This document shows positions 1 to 3,667 of a DNA stretch of 8,972 nucleotides, in pieces. The stretch's first letter is position 1. Every line of letters starts with the position of its first letter. The notes under the pieces were generated by a model. It ran no database searches and was not told the DNA's origin. It saw nothing but the letters and a program-made list of their open reading frames with translations. Source of the DNA: Bacillota bacterium (lineage in GTDB: Bacteria; Bacillota; Clostridia; Acetivibrionales; DSM-1351); contig JAEVZU010000045.1 in the NCBI GenBank assembly GCA_023392075.1, positions 1 through 8,972 of the forward strand, read 5' to 3'. Made by a program: the position numbers and the translations under genes.

Positions 1-4
1 AAAA

Positions 5-12
5 TCCTCCTT
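5..12 (-). promoter_or_regulatory. Shine-Dalgarno of the off-edge flagellin gene; second CsrA site
   Basis: The minus strand reads AAGGAGGATTTT up to the window edge, a strong ribosome binding site whose start codon must lie just beyond position 1. It ends a leader that begins at a sigma-28 promoter and follows csrA, the position of the flagellin gene (hag) in Bacillus and many clostridia. In B. subtilis the second CsrA binding site of the hag leader overlaps the Shine-Dalgarno; the GGA here would play that role. The identity of the gene is inferred, because no coding sequence is visible. Confidence 0.7.
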
Positions 13-26
13 GAATTTTAAATGTT

Positions 27-52
27 TAGTGTGAACTTCCTTTTTCACACTA
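27..52 (-). promoter_or_regulatory. Probable CsrA-binding hairpin (BS1-like) in the flagellin leader
   Basis: In the minus-strand transcript TAGTGTGAA and TTCACACTA form a perfect 9-bp stem around the 8-nt loop AAAGGAAG (36-43). The AGGA in the loop is the classic CsrA/RsmA recognition element, a GGA displayed in a hairpin loop. A second GGA lies about 30 nt downstream in the Shine-Dalgarno, so one CsrA dimer could bridge both, as known for the B. subtilis hag leader. The stem and loop are seen directly; CsrA binding is inferred from the match and from csrA and fliW lying next door. Confidence 0.7.
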
Positions 53-79
53 TAATTGATAATTTATATAATAAGCTTA

Positions 80-95
80 CAGTTCCCGGGAACTG
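80..95. repeat. Perfect 16-bp palindrome in the flagellin leader
   Basis: CAGTTCCCGGGAACTG reads the same on both strands. In the RNA it could fold as a 6-bp stem with a CCGG tetraloop, which would put another GGA at the loop-stem junction. It lies between the predicted transcription start (about 140) and the CsrA hairpin. It could be an RNA stability hairpin, an extra CsrA contact or a protein-binding DNA palindrome; the sequence does not decide. Confidence 0.6.
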
Positions 96-146
96 CAACG
101 CTTAAAATATCTAAAAAAGCAGAAAAATGTTCTTTACTCTATTATA

Positions 147-173
147 ATATCGGAAGAATTTTCTCAGACTTTA
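147..173 (-). promoter_or_regulatory. Sigma-28 (SigD/FliA) promoter for the flagellin gene
   Basis: On the minus strand TAAA (170-173) is followed after 15 nt by TCCGATAT (147-154). The Gram-positive sigma-28 consensus is TAAA-N15-GCCGATAT, so only the first base of the -10 element differs. Transcription would start near 140 and run left through a leader of about 140 nt. The promoter lies about 40 nt after the csrA stop codon, so flagellin can be made separately from the operon. FlgM, encoded at the other end of this operon, would control it by holding sigma-28. Confidence 0.85.
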
Positions 174-212
174 TAGCTTTTTTTGAAAAATCTAATTTTA
201 TTTTGTAAATAT

Positions 213-437
213 TCAGTCCTTTTTCTTAATAATGTCTTCCAGCTTCACAACACCGGTGCTTGCAGCCTTTTTGTTCTCATTCTGAATTTCCAGGAATATT
301 TCCTTACGGTAGATGGAAACATTTTTAGGTGCCTTGATTCCGATCCTCACCTGGTCACCCTGTATTTCAATAATTGTCAGTTCAATATTTTCACCAATGA
401 TTATACCTTGATCCTTTTTGCGGGAAAGTACCAGCAT
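213..437 (-). CDS. csrA: Carbon storage regulator CsrA (translational repressor of flagellin)
   Basis: This 74-residue protein is a small dimeric RNA-binding regulator that recognises GGA in hairpin loops and blocks ribosome access. Family marks are the N-terminal MLVLSRKKDQ, with RNA-contacting L4 and R6, the RIGIKAPK strand at 31-38, and SIYRKEI at 41-47, where R44 is the key RNA-binding arginine. The tail after residue 50 is longer than in the enteric protein, as is usual in Firmicutes. The start is set by MLVLSRKK and by GGAGG 5 nt upstream (443-447). An ATG ten codons further up would place that Shine-Dalgarno inside the gene. It is the last gene of the operon; fliW, its antagonist, lies upstream after a 338-nt structured leader. 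The likely target is the flagellin leader to the left. Confidence 0.97.
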   Translation of the reverse strand: MLVLSRKKDQGIIIGENIELTIIEIQGDQVRIGIKAPKNVSIYRKEIFLEIQNENKKAASTGVVKLEDIIKKKD

Positions 438-524
438 ATTAACCTCCTTGGGCCACATTGTGGCCACAAAATGTTATGTAAGTGATTATCCTTTATCCCA
501 ATGTGGCGAATAAAGGAGGTTAAT
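438..524 (-). promoter_or_regulatory. Predicted Shine-Dalgarno-sequestering hairpin in the csrA leader
   Basis: In the minus-strand RNA ATTAACCTCCTT (524 to 513) is exactly complementary to AAGGAGGTTAAT (449 to 438), the csrA ribosome binding site up to the base before the start codon: 12 consecutive pairs. After a 5-by-2 internal loop GCCACATTG (507 to 499) pairs with CAATGTGGC (460 to 452), adding 9 pairs and closing a 38-nt loop. The fold would fully hide the csrA ribosome binding site. The start-proximal arm can instead pair with its immediate neighbour (GGCCACA-T-TGTGGCC, 451-465), so the two folds exclude each other. Pairing was read by eye; no energy was computed. Confidence 0.6.
453..493. 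repeat. Leader module X, copy 1
   Basis: About 40 nt containing GTGGCCACAAAAT and TAAGTGATTATCCTT recur, with a few substitutions and small gaps, at 2148-2187. This copy lies directly upstream of the csrA Shine-Dalgarno; the other lies upstream of the decoy Shine-Dalgarno of the second structured element. With the 134-bp element it shows that the two leaders share more than one duplicated block, joined in a different order. Confidence 0.7.
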
Positions 525-637
525 TGGCCATGTGCGCTTTCAAAGTATTGACAAATACTTTGAATATTTCGCACGGCCATAAATTCACAGGTTAGTTTGG
601 AAGACGAGCGTTAGCGATGTCTTTCAAGCTAACCTCC
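504..637 (-). repeat. Structured leader element, copy A (csrA leader)
   Basis: These 134 bp recur at 1993-2125 with about eight differences. Read as minus-strand RNA the element begins with a Shine-Dalgarno-like GGAGGTTAG (637-629). Hairpin 1 follows (590-634; GGTTAG with CTAACC, then TTG with CAA, then AAGAC with GTCTT in plus-strand letters). Hairpin 2 is at 526-578: GGCC, GTGCG and an 11-bp TTCAAAGTATT helix closed by a tetraloop. The anti-Shine-Dalgarno ATTAACCTCC comes last. Between copies the hairpin 2 stem is unchanged and only its tetraloop differs (TGTC against TAGC in RNA sense); most other changes fall in the loop of hairpin 1. The GGAGGTTA/TAACCTCC ends also form short inverted repeats, so an origin as a small mobile repeat is possible. 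I do not recognise the family. Confidence 0.8.
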
Positions 638-775
638 ATATCGGCGACACAAATAGTAATGAAACAAGCGTATGCCTGCCGCTTGATTGCTCAAATGCGT
701 AAATAAGCCCTTGGGCTTATTTGTTATGCGAAGCATACAATGTATGCACAAAATGTAAACTTCGCATGTTTCACG
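638..775 (-). other. Hairpin-rich fliW-csrA intergenic segment
   Basis: This stretch holds no credible gene. It contains a perfect inverted repeat AAATAAGCCC-TT-GGGCTTATTT (701-722). A nested structure follows, in which ATGCGAAG (726-733) can pair with CTTCGCAT (760-767) around an inner GCATAC-AAT-GTATGC hairpin (733-747). A weaker CAAGCG/CGCTTG pair lies near 665-685. The 701-722 hairpin has only a short T stretch after it on either strand, so it is a poor intrinsic terminator; attenuation or RNA stabilisation between fliW and csrA is possible. Confidence 0.5.
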
Positions 776-1222
776 CTATACCTCCTGTTTCTGGAGCTCA
801 TCCAGTATTAAATGTCTTACTGTGTACTTGTCCGTATCAAGAATTATCTGAGCAGCTTTATTATTTGTCTTATTTATGATTAACGGCGCCTTAAGGTTCA
901 TAGTGATTTTTTTTATATCCTCGGGAACCACAACAATGGAGAACACCATTACTTCAGAGGCATCGTTGACTCCAAGATACTCAACCTCCTCATCCGTTAA
1001 GTCAAAATCGTAATCCTTTTTTATTTTAAAGGGATCTACCAATGCAAAAGCCAGCTCAGGCTTGTCAACTGCCTGTATCCACTTGAAAGGCGACTCAGGG
1101 TCCTCACTGTCTATTATTCCAAATTTCTTCACATCCTCAAAGCCTATAATTCCCTCTTCAAAATTCAATATATCAGCTTCGTTTATCTCTATTTGTCCAA
1201 AATGGGTTGTTTCAATAAACAT
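776..1222 (-). CDS. fliW: Flagellar assembly factor FliW (CsrA antagonist)
   Basis: This 148-residue cytosolic protein matches FliW over its full length; family members are typically about 130-160 residues. Recognisable segments are FGQIEINEADILNFEEGIIG (residues 8-27), the aromatic-acidic stretch around PFKWIQAVDKPELAFALVDP, and ITMNLKAPLIIN near 106-117. In B. subtilis FliW binds either flagellin or CsrA: when cytoplasmic flagellin is low FliW sequesters CsrA and releases flagellin translation. Placement two genes from the flagellin leader and next to csrA fits that circuit. The start has GGAGGAG (1227-1233) just upstream. A possible sigma-A promoter lies in the preceding gap, so fliW and csrA may also be made outside the sigma-28 operon. 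Confidence 0.96.
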   Translation of the reverse strand: MFIETTHFGQIEINEADILNFEEGIIGFEDVKKFGIIDSEDPESPFKWIQAVDKPELAFALVDPFKIKKDYDFDLTDEEVEYLGVNDASEVMVFSIVVVPEDIKKITMNLKAPLIINKTNNKAAQIILDTDKYTVRHLILDELQKQEV

Positions 1223-1260
1223 AATACTCCTCCGTCAACAAATGTACTTTTTATATTAAT

Positions 1261-1288
1261 ATTATAACGCTTTTGCTGTTTAAGTACA
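1261..1288 (-). promoter_or_regulatory. Possible sigma-A promoter ahead of fliW
   Basis: The minus strand has a perfect TATAAT (1261-1266) with TGTACT (1283-1288) 16 nt upstream, a 3 of 6 match to the -35 consensus. It lies in the 102-nt gap between the DUF6470 gene and fliW, which is wide for this operon. It would let fliW and csrA be expressed independently of sigma-28. The weak -35 and the AT-rich setting make it tentative. Confidence 0.35.
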
Positions 1289-1310
1289 CCAGAAACCCTA
1301 TCTTTTTAGA

Positions 1311-1335
1311 CATATATTTACATTCTAAATATATG
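1311..1335 (-). other. AT-rich hairpin over the stop codon of the DUF6470 gene
   Basis: CATATATTTA (1311-1320) and TAAATATATG (1326-1335) form a perfect 10-bp inverted repeat around a 5-nt loop that includes part of the stop codon of the upstream gene. No U-tract follows in the direction of transcription and the stem has almost no G-C pairs, so a terminator role is unlikely. It could mark an RNA processing point between the DUF6470 gene and fliW. Confidence 0.4.
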
Positions 1336-1906
1336 TATTTACATTATTGCCAGTATATTTAACATCTATCGAACCGTATGATAACATCCGCATATCAACA
1401 TTCCAGGGGGTATACCTGAAATCAATATCTCCCGCTGTATAATTACCCGATACTCCGTTAATTTCACCCGGGTTGTTCCGCTCCTCGGCTTCCAGTTTTA
1501 AGCTGCCCCGTATAAGCTCGATTTTTGGTCTGGACGTGGGCATTGAGCCCAAGCCAAACTCATGCATGGTTCTGGAGTCCTGTTGGATGATATTCAGCAT
1601 TATGTTTGCCTTATGACCTATTTTGGCCATGGCATCACCGTCCCGGGCTTCCTTTGCTATATATTTCATAAGATTTGCATACCCTTTTTTGGCGCTATCT
1701 CTTGCCTGATCTATATTGTTCTTAAGGCCCTCTTCCGCAAAACACTGGTACTGGTCAATCTTAAGCAAAGGCTGCTCGGTGTCGATTTTAATCAGCGGAG
1801 GTTTTTGCGTTATCCGCAGCTCGGCATTCCTTGTTTTCCACTCCAGCCTTGCCGGAGTTACTTTTATTTCATATCTGGCCGGAGTTGTGTTGATTGCAAG
1901 CCCCAT
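1325..1906 (-). CDS. yviE: DUF6470 family protein (YviE-like), flagellar operon
   Basis: This 193-residue soluble protein, with no signal peptide or membrane segment, begins MGLAINTTPARYEIKVTPA. It shows the family pattern of repeated short strands with P-x-I-K-I-D-T/Q elements near residues 37-51 (PPLIKIDTEQPLLKID), a helical middle of about 55-115, and a beta-rich end with W-N-V-D-M-R-M. B. subtilis yviE lies at the same place between flgL and fliW, which is the basis for the name. The family has no biochemically established function that I know of. The start is chosen at Met7 of the longer frame because GGGAGG (1912-1917) precedes it at 5 nt and would be coding otherwise. A 397-nt structured leader separates it from flgL. 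Confidence 0.85.
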   Translation of the reverse strand: MGLAINTTPARYEIKVTPARLEWKTRNAELRITQKPPLIKIDTEQPLLKIDQYQCFAEEGLKNNIDQARDSAKKGYANLMKYIAKEARDGDAMAKIGHKANIMLNIIQQDSRTMHEFGLGSMPTSRPKIELIRGSLKLEAEERNNPGEINGVSGNYTAGDIDFRYTPWNVDMRMLSYGSIDVKYTGNNVNTYI

Positions 1907-2013
1907 ATTAACCTCCCAAGCCATATTATGGCTTTAAGCCGCATAGCGGCCACAAAACTGTAATGAAATTTGTTCTCTCCTCATCCACTATATGGCGAAT
2001 AAAGGAGGTTAAT
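1907..2013 (-). promoter_or_regulatory. Predicted Shine-Dalgarno-sequestering structure in the DUF6470 leader
   Basis: In the RNA ATTAACCTCC (2013 to 2004) is complementary to GGAGGTTAAT (1916 to 1907), the ribosome binding site of the DUF6470 gene: 10 pairs plus a possible G-U. After a short internal loop GCCATAT (1996 to 1990) pairs with ATATGGC (1926 to 1920). The same architecture stands before csrA, where the second helix is GCCACATTG/CAATGTGGC, so paired changes preserve the helix. A competing local hairpin (AAGCCATA-T-TATGGCTT, 1918-1934) uses the same arm. Read by eye, without energy calculation. Confidence 0.55.
1910..1940. repeat. 31-nt Shine-Dalgarno-context direct repeat, copy 1
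   Basis: AACCTCCCAAGCCATATTAT and the following GGCTTTAAGCC recur at 2119-2149 with one mismatch (TTTAAGCC against TTTGAGCC). Copy 1 is the ribosome binding site of the DUF6470 gene with its local hairpin. Copy 2 provides an equivalent Shine-Dalgarno in front of the structured element, with no conserved reading frame after it, so it looks like a decoy. Confidence 0.85.
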
Positions 2014-2125
2014 TGGCCATGTGCGCTTTCAAAGTATTGCTAAATACTTTGAATATTTCGCACGGCCATAAGTTCACAGGTTAGTTTGGAAGATGAGTGC
2101 AGCGAAGTCTTTCAAGCTAACCTCC
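1993..2125 (-). repeat. Structured leader element, copy B (DUF6470 leader)
   Basis: Second copy of the element at 504-637, one base shorter. In RNA sense it has the Shine-Dalgarno-like GGGAGGTTAG (2126-2117), hairpin 1 with a changed and shorter loop, hairpin 2 with an unchanged stem but TAGC instead of TGTC in its tetraloop, and the anti-Shine-Dalgarno ATTAACCTCC (2013-2004). Both copies are in the same orientation relative to the operon and both lie directly upstream of a gene, a pattern that favours a regulatory role over random insertion. On the opposite strand both copies keep a 21-codon open frame behind a GGAGG. Confidence 0.8.
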
Positions 2126-2149
2126 CAAGCCATATTATGGCTTTGAGCC
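2119..2149. repeat. 31-nt Shine-Dalgarno-context direct repeat, copy 2
   Basis: Near-identical to 1910-1940 (one mismatch). In transcript sense it gives ATATGGCTTGGGAGGTTAG, the 5' edge of element copy B. Because ATTAACCTCC further down can pair with either this Shine-Dalgarno or the one at 1907-1916, the duplication supplies the two alternative partners a bistable RNA would need. Confidence 0.85.
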
Positions 2150-2187
2150 ACATTTGTGGCCACAAAATATTGTAAGTAATTATCCTT
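2148..2187. repeat. Leader module X, copy 2
   Basis: About 40 nt closely related to 453-493 (GTGGCCACAAAAT followed by TAAGTAATTATCCTT). Here it precedes the decoy Shine-Dalgarno of element copy B rather than a gene start. Its GCCACATTTGTGGC can form a small hairpin. Confidence 0.7.
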
Positions 2188-2196
2188 CTATAATAC

Positions 2197-2224
2197 AAGA
2201 CAGGCTGAATGTTTAGCCTGTCTT
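2197..2224 (-). terminator. Strong hairpin between flgL and the DUF6470 leader, possible attenuator
   Basis: AAGACAGGCT (2197-2206) and AGCCTGTCTT (2215-2224) form a perfect 10-bp stem around an 8-nt loop. In the minus-strand RNA it is followed by TTGTATTATAG, only a weak U stretch, so full intrinsic termination is doubtful. It lies about 80 nt after the flgL stop codon and just before the repeat-rich leader, where partial termination or 3' end protection of the flgM-flgL message would make sense. The rest of 2225-2303 shows no further feature. Confidence 0.45.
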
Positions 2225-2303
2225 ATGTTAATATCTCCTTATGTTTACCATCTTCCATTCTCTACATTTAACACGCAATATTTTCGTATTTAACTTGAAA
2301 TAA

Positions 2304-3626
2304 CTACCTTAAAAAGTCTACCAATGTCTGCTGAATTATTCTTGCACCGCCTGCCAATGAAGCCTGGTATACATTTTCTTCATTTTTCAGATTCATTATA
2401 GTTTCAGCAACATCAACATCTTCATTCTTACTCATCATATCAGTATAGTTGACCAGATCAATGTCCATTCTGTCAATGGACAGATCCACTCTGTTTTGTC
2501 TTGCTCCCACATCGGCTCTGCATCTTAAGACATTTGATATCTGCTGGTCAAAAACATCAAGAAAATCACTTATCTGCTTGTAGTTTCCTGCATCCATATC
2601 TGCAATGACGTCGTCAAACAGCTTTACCATATCAGGTGCATCACCGGTGTCTCCAGTTGTAGTCACAGGAGCTTTAGTCCCAATACTTGCCAGGAAACTG
2701 CCGGTTTCATCAAATGTAACTGCTGCTGTTTCGGACTTGATTTGAGTCTTAATTTCTATCATGTTATTGCCAATAGAAACCTCAATGCCCTGATCAGCTG
2801 GCAGAGTTGGATCCGGATCCGGAACTATGGCTGCATTTATAGCAGTTTTTATTGCCTGCGCAAGCTGCACAGATGTATTATATTCAACTGCCGGCGGATT
2901 GGAAACCGGAATAGCTGCCGTTACAGTCTGAGGTGTACCGAAATTGTTAATAGTAACGGTAATGGAATTATTCGCAGCAGTAATATTTAAAGGATATTTA
3001 ATATCCCCTGTATCTGCCACAGCAACACCGCTTCCCGGATTTGCAGCGTTTCCACCGCTGTCGAAGAGATCTCCGCCTGCAATATTGATATTTATGCTGT
3101 CACCCACACCGATTTCATAATATATTTTTTCCCTGGTAGAATTGACATTTATCATAAATTTTCCGAAATTAGGATCGGATTCATCATCATTAATCAATTT
3201 TTGATCGGTTTTGTAACCTGAGAAGATATATCTTCCTGCATAAGTTGAATTGGAAAGGTGAACTATTTGGGTTCTCAGCTGTTTCAGCTCCAGACCGATC
3301 TTCTGAGTTTCTTCAGGAGTATTTGTTCCGTTTGCCGCCTGCTCGGAAAGTTCTCTTGCCTTTTGAAGAACATCTCCTATTTTGCCCAGCGTTACATCTG
3401 TAGAATCAAGCCAGGATCCCGCATCTCCAAGGTTCTTCTGGTACTGCTCAACCTTTGATACATCCGTTCTCAGCTTCAGGGCTCTTGCAGCCACCACCGG
3501 GTCATCCGAGGGCACCTGTATTTTCTTGCCTGTATCAAGCTGGTTCTGGTAATTATTCAATCTGGTAAGATTATTGCCAAGGTTCCTTGTCATATTGGCA
3601 ATCATCATATTATTTGTAATTCTCAT
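2304..3626 (-). CDS. flgL: Flagellar hook-associated protein 3 (FlgL, hook-filament junction)
   Basis: This 440-residue secreted axial protein forms the junction layer next to the flagellin filament. The N-terminal flagellin-like helix region begins MRITNNMMIANMTRNL and carries the conserved DTGKKIQVPSDDPVVAARAL (31-50) and AGRYIFSGYKT (130-140). The C-terminal helices carry the RADVGARQNRVD signature near 370-381 and end ASLAGGARIIQQTLVDFL. At about 300 residues FlgL is usually shorter; the extra length is a Gly/Asn/Pro/Thr-rich middle (about 200-320) containing a segment like the flagellin hook-IN fold (YPLNITAANNSITVTINN). The start is set by GGAGG (3632-3636) 5 nt upstream; an ATG four codons earlier overlaps this site. 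It follows the second flgK after 41 nt. Confidence 0.93.
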   Translation of the reverse strand: MRITNNMMIANMTRNLGNNLTRLNNYQNQLDTGKKIQVPSDDPVVAARALKLRTDVSKVEQYQKNLGDAGSWLDSTDVTLGKIGDVLQKARELSEQAANGTNTPEETQKIGLELKQLRTQIVHLSNSTYAGRYIFSGYKTDQKLINDDESDPNFGKFMINVNSTREKIYYEIGVGDSININIAGGDLFDSGGNAANPGSGVAVADTGDIKYPLNITAANNSITVTINNFGTPQTVTAAIPVSNPPAVEYNTSVQLAQAIKTAINAAIVPDPDPTLPADQGIEVSIGNNMIEIKTQIKSETAAVTFDETGSFLASIGTKAPVTTTGDTGDAPDMVKLFDDVIADMDAGNYKQISDFLDVFDQQISNVLRCRADVGARQNRVDLSIDRMDIDLVNYTDMMSKNEDVDVAETIMNLKNEENVYQASLAGGARIIQQTLVDFLR

Positions 3627-3667
3627 TGCAGCCTCCATATATCTTTGACTTGGTCAATTCTTAGTGT

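Noticed and set aside
438..467. Longer csrA start ten codons upstream (MATMWPKEVN...)
   Set aside because: It would turn the GGAGG Shine-Dalgarno into coding sequence, and the family always begins MLVLxRK or similar.
590..637. Short minus-strand leader peptide after the decoy Shine-Dalgarno (TTG AAA GAC ...)
   Set aside because: The frame is not conserved between copies: a one-base indel changes the length and all downstream residues, while the hairpin survives.
504..637. Known c-di-GMP (GEMM) or other common riboswitch
   Set aside because: The conserved core sequences of those classes as I know them are absent; only the general switch-like layout is shared.
701..722. Intrinsic terminator after fliW
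   Set aside because: The stem is perfect but only three Ts follow on the transcribed side before mixed sequence, so it is listed only as a hairpin.
1907..1924. Longer start for the DUF6470 gene (MAWEVNM...)
   Set aside because: The extra six codons are the hairpin and ribosome binding site, which are also copied in a non-coding setting at 2119-2149.
504..2125. CRISPR-like repeats
   Set aside because: Only two long copies exist, about 1.5 kb apart with genes between them; there is no regular spacer pattern and no cas gene.
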